A DNA stretch of 64,000 nt. Origin: Algoriphagus yeomjeoni (GTDB lineage Bacteria; Bacteroidota; Bacteroidia; Cytophagales; Cyclobacteriaceae). The notes under the pieces are model-generated. The model saw only the letters and a program-made list of their open reading frames with translations. It was not told the DNA's origin and did not search any database. The stretch is from NCBI RefSeq assembly GCF_003259505.1, contig NZ_QLLK01000002.1, forward strand, positions 1 to 64,000, in the 5' to 3' direction. Shown piece by piece: positions 41,076 to 50,124 of the stretch; the first letter of the stretch is position 1, and each line of letters begins with the position of its first letter. Position numbers and translations under genes: made by a program.

Positions 41076-41438
41076 TTATAATCTGAGAATCCGTTTAACA
41101 CGAATAGCAAGCTCATTCGGGTTAAATGGCTTAGGAATGAAATCTGCTACACCCAAATTGAATGCTTCCAGAACAACTTTTTCCTCTTCGCCAAGAGAGC
41201 TTAACACTATTATAGGGGTTTGCGGTTTAGTTTTAATTGCATGATGGATGATCTCAATTCCATTTTTGAAAGGTATCATTACGTCAGTAATAATTAGGTC
41301 GAGGATTTCACTATCTATTGCAGCAATACCAGCATTGCCATCTTTTACCAATACCGTATCGTAACCATCCTTTTTTAAGCGAAACTGAACTAAGCTAGAA
41401 ATAAGTAAATCATCCTCAATTATCAGGATTTTTTTCAT
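41076..41438 (-). CDS. Single-domain response regulator (CheY-like)
   Basis: 120-residue stand-alone receiver domain. The acidic pair is in I-I-E-D-D, the phosphoacceptor Asp is in I-I-T-D-V-M-I-P (about residue 53), the switch Thr/Ser is in V-L-S-S-L, and the conserved Lys is in K-P-F. There is no output domain, so signalling must be by protein-protein contact, most simply with the HEAT protein encoded 3 bp downstream. It is the first gene of the five-gene polysaccharide operon and has a consensus promoter 24 nt upstream. No cognate histidine kinase is nearby. Confidence 0.93.
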   Translation of the reverse strand: MKKILIIEDDLLISSLVQFRLKKDGYDTVLVKDGNAGIAAIDSEILDLIITDVMIPFKNGIEIIHHAIKTKPQTPIIVLSSLGEEEKVVLEAFNLGVADFIPKPFNPNELAIRVKRILRL

Positions 41439-41461
41439 TTTTTTTCGGGTGATGCTAGGGT

Positions 41462-41489
41462 CAAATATAAGATCTTAAGTGTAAAACAA
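41462..41489 (-). promoter_or_regulatory. Promoter of the polysaccharide operon
   Basis: On the minus strand TTG (41489-41487), a 17-nt spacer and TATATTTG (41469-41462) match TTG-N(17-23)-TANNTTTG. The leader to the ATG would be about 15-20 nt. The rest of 41490-41756 holds no gene; a promoter for the amidohydrolase operon is expected there but none was clear. Confidence 0.7.
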
Positions 41490-41756
41490 TAGCGAATTAA
41501 CCAGTCAAATAAATCTTCTTAAGTAAGGATGTTTCTTGAGGATTTAAAATAGCATTTCAAATCCAATTTCTTGCCATTGATCAAATAATAGGGAGTCAAA
41601 AATAATTCCAAAAGGATTCTGAAATCCCTTTTATTAGCTTGCTTTCAGAAAAACAACCATCAACCTGTAGGGATTTGACCTTATTCAACCTTTGATAAAT
41701 AGCTTATTATTGAATGTGTCAATCACCCTCATTTTCTTAAAAATCAAATCAATCAT

Positions 41757-43448
41757 ATGAAAAAACCACTACTGTATGCAGGTGTTTTTTGCTTCATGGT
41801 TTCTGGATTGCTTTCTTCTACTTTGGCACTTGCCCAAAGTGATCCCTCGGGAAAGAAACCAATCACTGATACTTATGCAATAACAAATGCAACCGTCTTC
41901 ACATCTCCTGGACAAGCTGGTGTAAAAACCACAGTTCTTATAAAAAACGGACTGATCCAAGGTGTCGGCAATAATCTCGCTCTACCTAAAGAAGCCAAAA
42001 CGATTGCTGGAGATTCACTTTTCATTTATCCAGGATTTATAGCTGGTGCAAGTGATGTAGGTATTACCCGACCAAAAGATCCTGAAAGGCCAGATGACTT
42101 TGTGTCTTCCAATCCATCTGACGAAATCGCAGGTATTACGCCTTGGAGATCTGCAGTTGATCAATTTTCTATCAAGGATAGTAAAGTTGATGACCTGAGA
42201 AAAGTCGGATTTACTATTGTTCAGATTTCTCCTGAAGGCGGAATGATAGCCGGAAAAACTGCAATTGTATTATTAGGATCTGAAAACTCAACTAATATCC
42301 TGAAGGAAAATACAGCGCTGGCTGCCAATTTTAGAGGTTCCAGAGGAATGTATCCTGGTACTGCAGTTGGCGTCATGGCTAAATTCCGAGAAGTGTATGA
42401 TAACACCATGCTCACTTCAGAAAGATCTCAGAAGTATAGTACGGTGGCTGGTTTGAAGCGCCCTGAGATCACGCCTACTTACAGTGCAATGCAAGAAGTA
42501 ACCACAGGCCAAATTCCGGTTATGTTTACTACTTCTTCAGATTTGGAAATCAGAAGAGCAATCAGCCTTCAAAAAGAAAAAGGTTTCAAGTTAGTTTTAA
42601 CTGGTTTGGAAGAATACGAAGGCGTGCTTGATGTAATAAAAGCTTCTGGAGCAGCAGTATTAGTAAAACTGGAAATTCCTGATGACAAAGCTATCAAAGC
42701 TCAGAAAGACGATGCGACAGCCGAAGTAAAGGAGTTGAATGCCCGAGTGAAAAAAGCATATGATGACGCCATTGCTCAAGCAGGGAAGTTGGAAGAAGCT
42801 GGAATTCCATTCGCATTCTCTATCGTAGGTGTAAAATCTGGTGACATCATGAAAGCACTTCAAAAGATGATCGCTAGCGGCCTTTCTGAAAAAGCTGCAC
42901 TAGCCGCTTTGACTACAAACCCTGCTTCAATCCTAGGGTTGACAAAGGTGGCTGGCTCAATTGAAAAAGGGAAAATGGCAAATTTGATTTTGAGTACCGA
43001 TTCTCTTTTCACTGAAGATGCTCAAATAAAGCACATAGTAGTAGATGGCATTATCTACGACTATGAAACAAAAGCAAAAAAGAAAGCTGCAAAAGATGGC
43101 AATGGAGCAATGAAAATCGAGGGTACTTGGGAATATACTTCTGAAAGCCCTGCTGGATCTTCAGGCGGTATTCTTGTCATTAAAAAAGATGGTTCAGACT
43201 ATTCTGGAACCATCACGTATGACGATCCTTCTGGAGCTGGTAAGGCAACTTCAGATATCAAAAATGTAAATTTGAATGGAAGCTCCTTGTCTTTTTCATT
43301 TGATGTCACTGCCAGTGGCATGGACATTACAGTAGATGTATCCGGCGAAGTAAGCGAAGGCAGCTATGACGCCACTATGACAGTCGGCGAGTTTGGATCA
43401 TTTCCATTCAAAGGCACACTCACTCCAACTCTAATCGCAAACAAGTAA
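41757..43448 (+). CDS. Amidohydrolase-like protein lacking the metal-binding HxH (paralogue 1)
   Basis: 563 residues with a signal peptide (ending A-L-A-Q near 26). Residues about 40-440 have the amidohydrolase/imidazolonepropionase-like layout (N-A-T-V-F-T...L-I-K-N-G-L-I-Q-G-V-G), but the segment that should read D-A-H-S-H is A-G-A-S-D, so the first two metal ligands are missing, and the later His-containing motifs are also absent. A C-terminal domain of about 110 residues (I-E-G-T-W-E-Y-T...G-D-S type, lipocalin-like) is unique to this copy. It is the first of three tandem paralogues, 4 bp before the second. Probably a non-catalytic partner of the intact copy. Confidence 0.85.
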   Translation: MKKPLLYAGVFCFMVSGLLSSTLALAQSDPSGKKPITDTYAITNATVFTSPGQAGVKTTVLIKNGLIQGVGNNLALPKEAKTIAGDSLFIYPGFIAGASDVGITRPKDPERPDDFVSSNPSDEIAGITPWRSAVDQFSIKDSKVDDLRKVGFTIVQISPEGGMIAGKTAIVLLGSENSTNILKENTALAANFRGSRGMYPGTAVGVMAKFREVYDNTMLTSERSQKYSTVAGLKRPEITPTYSAMQEVTTGQIPVMFTTSSDLEIRRAISLQKEKGFKLVLTGLEEYEGVLDVIKASGAAVLVKLEIPDDKAIKAQKDDATAEVKELNARVKKAYDDAIAQAGKLEEAGIPFAFSIVGVKSGDIMKALQKMIASGLSEKAALAALTTNPASILGLTKVAGSIEKGKMANLILSTDSLFTEDAQIKHIVVDGIIYDYETKAKKKAAKDGNGAMKIEGTWEYTSESPAGSSGGILVIKKDGSDYSGTITYDDPSGAGKATSDIKNVNLNGSSLSFSFDVTASGMDITVDVSGEVSEGSYDATMTVGEFGSFPFKGTLTPTLIANK

Positions 43449-43452
43449 TCAG

Positions 43453-44838
43453 ATGAAAAAAGTAAATTATTTTCTTGCTGCACTGTTGGGTCTGAGTATT
43501 CAGTTTGCTTCAGCTCAAGTGAAAAAAGGCAGTGTATTGATAAAAAATGCAACCGTATTGACGGTTACAGAGGGAACACTTGAAAATTCAGATGTTCTAG
43601 TTCAGGATGGTATTATCAAAAAGGTAGGTCAAAATCTAAATGCTCCTAATGGAGTGACGACCATTGATGCTACTGGAAAATACCTCATGCCAGGTATCAT
43701 AGATGCTCACTCGCATTTAGGTTTGGATGTAGTCAACGAAGCTACTTCCCCTATTGTAGCTGAGGTGAGAATGAAAGATATGGTGAATCCATTTGAAGTT
43801 GGAATTTATCGTGCCCTTGCCGGCGGTGTCACTATTTCCCATGCAATGCACGGATCTGCCAATGTCATTGGTGGGCAAAATGCTACTTTGAAACATAGAT
43901 GGGGATCTACAGATCCAGCAGATATCATCATGCAGGAAGCACCACGTACCATCAAATTCGCTTTGGGTGAAAATCCTACCCGAGTTCATGGTAGAGGAAA
44001 TGGCATCCAGCCGCGGACTAGAATGGGTGTAGAAGCGATCCTTAGAAATGGTTTTAACGAAGCGATTCAATACAAAAAAGAATGGGCTGAATATAATGCA
44101 GCGGCATCCCAGAAGGGAAACACTGCTCTTTCGCCAGTTCATAATGAAAGACTAGAAATCCTTTCTGACATTCTTGACGGCAAGATCATCATCCATTGTC
44201 ACTCCTATCGTGCTGATGAGATATATATGCTTATCAACGTGGCCAGAGATTTTGGAATCACTAAGCTGGTTTTCCAGCATACCAATGAAGGATTCAAAGT
44301 GGCACCAGAAATTGCTGAATATACCATGGGAGCATCTGTCTTTGCTGACTGGTGGGCATATAAGTTTGAGGTTTACTACTCTACCGCTTACAATGCAGCT
44401 ATTCTAACTGAAAATGGTGCAATCACTTCAATCAACTCTGATGATGCTGAATTGATCCGTCACTTATATCATGAAGCTGCGAAAACACAGCGCTATGGTG
44501 GAATGACTGATGAGCAGGCGCTATCTATGATTACAATCAATCCAGCAAAACAATTAGGGATTGCTGATAAAGTAGGATCTATAGAAGAAGGTAAGCAGGC
44601 GGATTTGGTGATCTTTGAAGGTCATCCTCTTTCCTCTTATGCGGTACCGCAAATGACCTTTGTGGATGGTGTGAAATATTTCGACATCAAGGAAGATGCA
44701 GATGATCAGCGTATGAAAATCAGTGCTACCGAAATGGTGGAGCCAGTTATGATTTATGAAGGTCATGACAGCAGATGTATGCAGGATACAGAGAGTCTTT
44801 TCGAGACTACAGAATCACTTTTCCTTTTAAATCAATAA
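43453..44838 (+). CDS. Secreted amidohydrolase with intact metal site (paralogue 2)
   Basis: 461 residues: a signal peptide (about 1-22) and a complete amidohydrolase core. Metal ligands are present in D-A-H-S-H (His86, His88), I-I-H-C-H-S (beta-5 His), V-F-Q-H-T (beta-6 His) and N-S-D-D-A (beta-8 Asp). The closest general type is imidazolonepropionase/Xaa-Pro dipeptidase-like amidohydrolases, which hydrolyse C-N bonds in cyclic or peptide substrates. Location is periplasmic. It is flanked by two paralogues lacking these ligands and followed by two peptidase genes, which suggests peptide or amino-acid-derivative breakdown (inference). Confidence 0.9.
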   Translation: MKKVNYFLAALLGLSIQFASAQVKKGSVLIKNATVLTVTEGTLENSDVLVQDGIIKKVGQNLNAPNGVTTIDATGKYLMPGIIDAHSHLGLDVVNEATSPIVAEVRMKDMVNPFEVGIYRALAGGVTISHAMHGSANVIGGQNATLKHRWGSTDPADIIMQEAPRTIKFALGENPTRVHGRGNGIQPRTRMGVEAILRNGFNEAIQYKKEWAEYNAAASQKGNTALSPVHNERLEILSDILDGKIIIHCHSYRADEIYMLINVARDFGITKLVFQHTNEGFKVAPEIAEYTMGASVFADWWAYKFEVYYSTAYNAAILTENGAITSINSDDAELIRHLYHEAAKTQRYGGMTDEQALSMITINPAKQLGIADKVGSIEEGKQADLVIFEGHPLSSYAVPQMTFVDGVKYFDIKEDADDQRMKISATEMVEPVMIYEGHDSRCMQDTESLFETTESLFLLNQ

Positions 44839-44943
44839 TCACCCGTAATCAAAGAAGACATGAAATGAGCAAACTAGAGATAAGGGAGTTATAATTTTAT
44901 CTAATAGCGAATTCCATGTGGCCAATATAAAATGTTATAACAC

Positions 44944-46245
44944 ATGAAAAGATTAACTAAAACCTTTTTCGCCTTCCTCTTAGCCCTATTGCCAGTAATG
45001 GCGATGGCACAGATCGACGGGGAATTTATCAAACCAAGACCAGGTAAGTTCTTGTTGCAAAATGCTACGGTAGTTACCATTACCAAAGGTGTTTTGAACA
45101 ATACTTCTGTGCTGATAGAAGATGGAAAAATTAAAGAAGTGGGAGCTAATATTTCTGCAGATGGAGCTGAAGTAATTGACTGCACTGGAAAATTTATTTA
45201 TCCAGGTATGATCGACGGTGGTACCAAACTTGGTTTGGTGGAAGTGAGCTCAGTCCCTGAGACTGTAGATTATGCTGAGATCGGTAATTTCTCTCCTAAT
45301 ATGCAGGCTTTGACTGCAGTGAATCCAAACTCTGTTGCAATTCCAGTGACTAGAGTATCTGGCGTAACTACAGTGCTTACAGTGCCAGCAGGAGGCTTGT
45401 TTCCAGGCACTGCTGCTTTGATCAATCTTAATGGCTACACTCCAGACCAGATGTATGCAGGATTCAAAGGAATCGTAATGAACTTCCCCAACTCTGGCCG
45501 TAGAGGTAGATTTGACCGTAGGTCTGATGAGGATATCAAGAAGGCAAACGAGAAAGCACTGAAAGATGCGAATGACCTTTGGGATAATGCAAAGAGCTAT
45601 AATAAGCTTATAGCAGATGGTGCAAAATTAGACTATTACCCTGAAATGGCTCAGCTGGCTAAAGCAACCACCGGTGAACTTCCACTTTTGATTGAAGTAA
45701 ATGCCGCTTCTGATATCCTGGCTGCTATCAAATGGGTAGAAGGAAAAGGTGCTAAAGTCATTTTTACAGGTGTTTCTGAAGGCTGGAGAGTTGCTGATTC
45801 TATCGCAACTGCCAAAATACCTGTGATCACAGGTCCAATCCAAGCACTTCCTACCCGTGAATCTGACCGTTACGATACGCCCTATGCTAACGCAGGTAAA
45901 ATGGCCAAAGCGGGCGTAAAAGTAGCCATCAGAACAGATGACCAAGAGAACGTAAGAAACTTGCCTTTCTTCGCTGCATTTGCAGCAGCTTATGGCATGG
46001 GCAAAGATGAAGCTTGGAAAGCAGTTACGATTAATCCTGCTGAGATCTTTGGCTTAGCAGATCAGTATGGTTCTGTAGAAGCTGGCAAAGTAGCCAACTT
46101 GATCGTGGCAGATGGGGATCCATTTGAGACCAAAACGAATGTCATGCACGTATTTATCGAAGGCTATAGAATGCCTCTTTCAAACCGTCAAATCAGACTG
46201 TACCAAGAGTTCCTAGATCGTTCTCCTGGTTTGAAAGTGAATTAA
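44944..46245 (+). CDS. Amidohydrolase-like protein lacking the metal-binding HxH (paralogue 3)
   Basis: 433 residues with a signal peptide (ending A-M-A-Q at residue 23). The N-terminal beta-sandwich and the I-D-G-G-T-K-L-G-L segment align with D-A-H-S-H-L-G-L of the middle paralogue, with both His replaced (Gly and Lys). The beta-5 and beta-6 His motifs are also gone (L-L-I-E-V-N, V-I-F-T-G-V), while R-T-D-D near residue 345 is retained. It is therefore expected to be non-hydrolytic. It lies 105 bp after the second paralogue and ends at a strong terminator. Confidence 0.85.
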   Translation: MKRLTKTFFAFLLALLPVMAMAQIDGEFIKPRPGKFLLQNATVVTITKGVLNNTSVLIEDGKIKEVGANISADGAEVIDCTGKFIYPGMIDGGTKLGLVEVSSVPETVDYAEIGNFSPNMQALTAVNPNSVAIPVTRVSGVTTVLTVPAGGLFPGTAALINLNGYTPDQMYAGFKGIVMNFPNSGRRGRFDRRSDEDIKKANEKALKDANDLWDNAKSYNKLIADGAKLDYYPEMAQLAKATTGELPLLIEVNAASDILAAIKWVEGKGAKVIFTGVSEGWRVADSIATAKIPVITGPIQALPTRESDRYDTPYANAGKMAKAGVKVAIRTDDQENVRNLPFFAAFAAAYGMGKDEAWKAVTINPAEIFGLADQYGSVEAGKVANLIVADGDPFETKTNVMHVFIEGYRMPLSNRQIRLYQEFLDRSPGLKVN

Positions 46246-46266
46246 TCGGTAGAATTTTATCAAATT

Positions 46267-46320
46267 AAACCACAAGGAGAGTTCAGATATTGGGCTTTGC
46301 TTGTGGTTTTCTTTTATTTT
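46267..46320 (+). terminator. Terminator of the amidohydrolase operon
   Basis: AAACCACAAG (46267-46276) pairs with CTTGTGGTTT (46300-46309), followed by TCTTTTATTTT. It begins 21 nt after the stop of the third amidohydrolase. Confidence 0.75.
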
Positions 46321-46329
46321 GCCCCTGTT

Positions 46330-47499
46330 ATGCAAAGAATATATATCCCAATTGTAGTATCGCTGATAACTGTTCTTATTTCCTGTGAAAACAAGAATAG
46401 TAATGAAGAAGTAAACTCACTCATTGAATCGAAAAGAGCTGAAGTCGCACCGGATAAACGGGTAGCCCTTTGGGACTTGAGCTTTGAAAATGATTCTCTC
46501 AAAGGTGAAACTGATCAGCCAGAAGCTTTACTGTCTTTAATCGAAGAACTGAAATCAGAACAGATCGATTTTATTGATGCTGTCACCCGTTTGCCAGAGG
46601 CAGCTTTAGGTGAAAAAACCAAAGCTTTGGTCACTATCTCAGTGGCAAATATCAGAAGTAATCCAAAGCACTCAGCCGAACTTGCAACTCAAGCATTGAT
46701 GGGAACCCCACTCAACGTCCTCAAAGAAGATGACGGTTGGTTTCTTGTCCAAACTCCAGACGGGTATCTTTCCTGGGTCGATAAAGCAGGAATTCATTTG
46801 ATGTCAGAGGCAGAATTGGAACAGTGGTTTAAGGAACCGAAAATAGTGTACACTTCACTTTATGGTCATGTATGGGATTCACCTAGACAAGAGAATATGA
46901 TTTCAGATGTCGTAGCTGGTGATATTTTGACCTTTGAAGGAGAAAATCACAGTTATGCAGAAGTAAGTTTGCCGGATGGTAGATTAGGTTATATCCCTTT
47001 TGCGGAAACTATGATTTGGGAAGACTGGATAGCCTCTAGAAATACTTCAGCAGAAGCATTGATAACTACGGCCAAGCAAATGATGGGAACCCCCTATCTC
47101 TGGGGAGGCACGTCAATTAAGGGAGTTGATTGCAGCGGATTTACTAAAACGATCTATTACCTCAATGGACAGATTATTCCCCGTGATGCCTCTCAGCAAA
47201 TCAACGAAGGAGAGCTAGTCGATGCGGATAAAGATTGGGATAAGCTTCAAGTTGGGGACTTATTGTTTTTCGGAGTAAAAGGCACTCCAGAGAAAAAAGA
47301 ACGTGTAGTTCATGTGGGCATGTGGATAGGAAATGGAGAGTTTATACATTCCCGTGGCCTAGTAAGAGTCTCAAGCTTTGACCCGACAAGCCCAAATTAT
47401 GATGAATACGAACTAGGCAGGTATTTAAGGACAAAAAGAATTATAAATGTACCTTCCGAACACGTTTTATCAGTTTCAGAGCTTTTAACAAATAACTAA
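46330..47499 (+). CDS. SH3-NlpC/P60 family lipoprotein (peptidoglycan endopeptidase)
   Basis: About 389 residues. The ATG at 46330 starts a lipoprotein leader (I-P-I-V-V-S-L-I-T-V-L-I-S-C); a longer in-frame TTG start falls inside the preceding terminator. The middle holds SH3-like segments (V-S-V-A-N-I-R-S-N-P near residue 105; V-Y-T-S-L-Y-G-H-V near 180). The C-terminal NlpC/P60 domain has the catalytic Cys in G-V-D-C-S-G-F (about 265) and His in V-V-H-V-G-M-W (about 330). It should cleave gamma-D-glutamyl-diaminopimelate bonds in murein stems. It is 2 bp upstream of the M28 peptidase gene. Confidence 0.9.
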   Translation: MQRIYIPIVVSLITVLISCENKNSNEEVNSLIESKRAEVAPDKRVALWDLSFENDSLKGETDQPEALLSLIEELKSEQIDFIDAVTRLPEAALGEKTKALVTISVANIRSNPKHSAELATQALMGTPLNVLKEDDGWFLVQTPDGYLSWVDKAGIHLMSEAELEQWFKEPKIVYTSLYGHVWDSPRQENMISDVVAGDILTFEGENHSYAEVSLPDGRLGYIPFAETMIWEDWIASRNTSAEALITTAKQMMGTPYLWGGTSIKGVDCSGFTKTIYYLNGQIIPRDASQQINEGELVDADKDWDKLQVGDLLFFGVKGTPEKKERVVHVGMWIGNGEFIHSRGLVRVSSFDPTSPNYDEYELGRYLRTKRIINVPSEHVLSVSELLTNN

Positions 47500-47501
47500 C
47501 C

Positions 47502-49607
47502 ATGTCAATAAACAAACCATTTTTAGGAATTGCCCTCGCAGCTGGCTTAACCTTTTCTGCCAATGCACAGCAAGTCACAGGCTTTTTTCCGCAGGATAAA
47601 ACTAAGGAGGCTAGCCTAGAACAGGAATATCTGAAAGCAGTCGATTACGACCGGTTCAAAGTTCATTTGAAAGAATTGACTAAAGCTCCGCATATCGCAG
47701 GAACTCCGGAAAATGAAGCCGTAGCATCCTATATGACCAAGGTGATGTCTGATGCAGGAATGGACGTCACCTCCTACCCTTACGATGTCTACTTGCCAAA
47801 TCATCCAGGCGAATCACTTTTGGAAATCATTACCCCAGAAAAAATCACCTTGTCTCAACAGGAAGGTCCTATCGAAGGCGACCCTTTTTCCACCGACCCG
47901 AGACTTTACAAAGGATTCAATGCCTACTCTGGTTCTGGAGATGTGACCGCAGAGGTGGTTTATGCCAATTATGGCGTCAAAGCTGATTTCGAAAAACTGG
48001 CCGAAATGGGTGTTGATCTAAAGGGAAAAGTGGTCATTGCGCGTTACGGAGGAAATTTCAGAGGATTCAAAGCAAAATTCGCTGAGCAATACGGCGCAGC
48101 AGCTTTAATAATTTTCACTGATCCAAAAGACTCAGGGTTTGGAAAAGGAGATGTCTATCCCGATGGACCATTTTATAATGAAACTACTATACAGCGTGGA
48201 TCTTTGTTGACCTTGGATTACACAGGGGATCCATTAACTCCGTTCGAACCTGCACTTCCACTAGATGGAGACAAAAAAGTAAATCGTCTGGATCCAAAAG
48301 ATGTGGCATTTCACACGATACCTGTTTCCCCTATTGGCTACGGAGCAGCTAAGGAGATTTTGAGTAGAATGAAAGGATCTTCTGTACCTGAAGCATGGCA
48401 GGGAGGGTTGCCGTTTGAATATAAAATCACAGGAGGTTCCGACTTGAAAGTTCGGGTGAAAGTAGAGCAGCCAGTAGATTTTATCCGCGCCAATAATATT
48501 GTCGGGAAATTCATTGGAAGCGAATATCCTGATGAATGGATCATCCTAGGAAGTCACTACGATGCTTGGAGTTTTGGTGCAACTGACCCGAATTCAGGCA
48601 CTGCGATGCTGTTGACCCTAGCAGAAGCTATGGGCGAGTTAATTAAGAATGGTGAAGCTCCAAAACGATCTATTTTGATTGGGCACTGGGATGCAGAAGA
48701 GCAAGGGGTGATCGGTTCTACGGAATGGGTCGAACAATTTGAGGAGGAACTGGGAGCTAAGGCAGTGATTTATATGAATTTTGATGCGGGAGTTTCTGGT
48801 AGAAACTTTGGCGTATCTGCAGCTCCAACCCTAAAAAACCTGATCATCGAAGCTACCAAAGAAGTGGCTTATCCGGATTCTTCCAAAACTGTATTTGAAG
48901 TGTGGGCCGGTAAAAATGAGGAACCGAGAATCGGAAATCTTGGAGGTGGATCAGACCATATTGCATTTTACATGTATGCAGGTGTGCCTAGCTTGAGTGG
49001 TGGAACAGGCGGAACATCTGCCTATCACTCCAACTATGACAATTTCCACTACTACAGCAAGTTTGTAGATCCTACTTTCAAAATGGGCGGAACTGTCGCT
49101 TCTGTGATAGGAGTATTAACTTTACGCTTGGCAAATGCTACAATCATTCCTTACGATGTACCCAGATATGCGCAGGATTTGAGACTGCATTTCGATAATG
49201 CCGTGAAATCCGTGAAAGAAATGGATTCCAATTTCACTTCCTTCGACAAAGTAGATGCTGCTATTGAAAAGCTTGAATCTAGTTCAGCTGCATATCAGAC
49301 AGCTATGAATGCAGCTTTAGCATCAGGTGAACTATCAGAGAAGCAAATCTCCACATTGAACCAAGATTTAATTGGTTTGGAAAAGAGTTGGATAGATCCC
49401 AAAGGAATGTATTTCGGTAGCTGGTACAGGTCTCTTTATGTAAGCACTGATCCATTCTCAGGATATGCTTCGTGGATATTGCCAGGAATCAAATACGAGG
49501 TAGAAACCAATTCAACCGAGCGCCTTGAAGAATGGGATACACGATATGCTAAAGCCATTTTGGACTTAAGTAAGAAAGTGGAGAAGATGACGAAGAGTTT
49601 GAAATGA
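47502..49607 (+). CDS. M28 family zinc metallopeptidase (glutamate carboxypeptidase II-like)
   Basis: 701 residues with a signal peptide (ending A-N-A-Q near 22), a PA domain insert (about 120-290), an M28 catalytic core with metal motifs G-S-H-Y-D-A-W, the bridging Asp in T-D-P-N-S-G-T-A, and the catalytic E-E in W-D-A-E-E-Q-G, plus a C-terminal dimerisation domain (about 560-701) as in PSMA/transferrin-receptor-like proteins. It removes C-terminal (often acidic) residues from peptides or gamma-glutamyl-type substrates outside the cytoplasm. It is co-transcribed with NlpC/P60 and ends at a strong terminator. Confidence 0.92.
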   Translation: MSINKPFLGIALAAGLTFSANAQQVTGFFPQDKTKEASLEQEYLKAVDYDRFKVHLKELTKAPHIAGTPENEAVASYMTKVMSDAGMDVTSYPYDVYLPNHPGESLLEIITPEKITLSQQEGPIEGDPFSTDPRLYKGFNAYSGSGDVTAEVVYANYGVKADFEKLAEMGVDLKGKVVIARYGGNFRGFKAKFAEQYGAAALIIFTDPKDSGFGKGDVYPDGPFYNETTIQRGSLLTLDYTGDPLTPFEPALPLDGDKKVNRLDPKDVAFHTIPVSPIGYGAAKEILSRMKGSSVPEAWQGGLPFEYKITGGSDLKVRVKVEQPVDFIRANNIVGKFIGSEYPDEWIILGSHYDAWSFGATDPNSGTAMLLTLAEAMGELIKNGEAPKRSILIGHWDAEEQGVIGSTEWVEQFEEELGAKAVIYMNFDAGVSGRNFGVSAAPTLKNLIIEATKEVAYPDSSKTVFEVWAGKNEEPRIGNLGGGSDHIAFYMYAGVPSLSGGTGGTSAYHSNYDNFHYYSKFVDPTFKMGGTVASVIGVLTLRLANATIIPYDVPRYAQDLRLHFDNAVKSVKEMDSNFTSFDKVDAAIEKLESSSAAYQTAMNAALASGELSEKQISTLNQDLIGLEKSWIDPKGMYFGSWYRSLYVSTDPFSGYASWILPGIKYEVETNSTERLEEWDTRYAKAILDLSKKVEKMTKSLK

Positions 49608-49636
49608 GACATTAGATTTTAGACTTAAGACATAAG

Positions 49637-49672
49637 AAAAGGGCTTAGATTAACTTCTAAGCCCTTTTTTTT
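49637..49672 (+). terminator. Terminator of the NlpC/P60-M28 operon
   Basis: AAAAGGGCTTAGA (49637-49649) and TCTAAGCCCTTTT (49656-49668) form a 13-bp stem followed by T8. Its sequence is closely matched by the hairpin at 51495-51525. Confidence 0.92.
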
Positions 49673-49806
49673 GGGTGTGGCATATCATTTAAATGAATCT
49701 AATTTTGGATTAAGACTTGAGAATAATTTCCTAGTTTCCCGAGAAGTAAGGTGGTTTCATAATAATTTTAACTACCTCTCAATCAGTAAATAGTATTGAT
49801 TGTTTT

Positions 49807-49945
49807 TATGTATATCCGCTTTGTTACCAGTAAATAGATAAAAGCGACTTAATAGATGGTATACTCTAGCTTTGAGGCCGCTTCGCTCTTCCAGCCAACC
49901 AAACAAAGAATCTATGGTGACTGGCATCATTACGGATAATCATAA
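49807..49945 (+). repeat. MITE-like dispersed repeat copy 2 (empty of the REP insertion)
   Basis: About 139 nt that match the complement of 31951-32124 almost base for base (for example TTGTTACCAGTAAATAGATA and GGTATAC/CTAGCTTTGAGG blocks). At the point where copy 1 has a 35-nt insertion, this copy reads GAAGAG once on the complement. No coding frame is convincing. It sits upstream of the ORF6N-domain gene. Confidence 0.8.
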
Positions 49946-50050
49946 TTTTTTTTATGATTATTTTAGCTCAGGTATTCTTTCATGTGTTTATAATTTGTTT
50001 TTCAATGGCCACATGGAATCTCGCAAGGGTATAATTATCCCAGTGTGTGA

Positions 50051-50086
50051 CGTTCTTCGTCATGCCTGTCTGCCTCAGGCAGGCTT
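50051..50086 (+). repeat. REP-like GC-rich palindrome
   Basis: TTCTTCGTCATGCCTG followed by a G-C-C-T-G...C-A-G-G-C hairpin resembles the hairpin inserted in the repeat at 32.0 kb (TCTTCGGTCATCCC on its complement). It is a second member of a REP-like family in an otherwise empty intergenic stretch. Confidence 0.5.
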
Positions 50087-50124
50087 GATTTCAAATGACT
50101 TTTTAAAAACTATACTTAATTTTT

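Noticed and set aside
46297..46329. Longer N-terminus for the NlpC/P60 protein from TTG 46297
   Set aside because: It would start inside the preceding terminator stem; the ATG at 46330 begins a proper lipoprotein leader.
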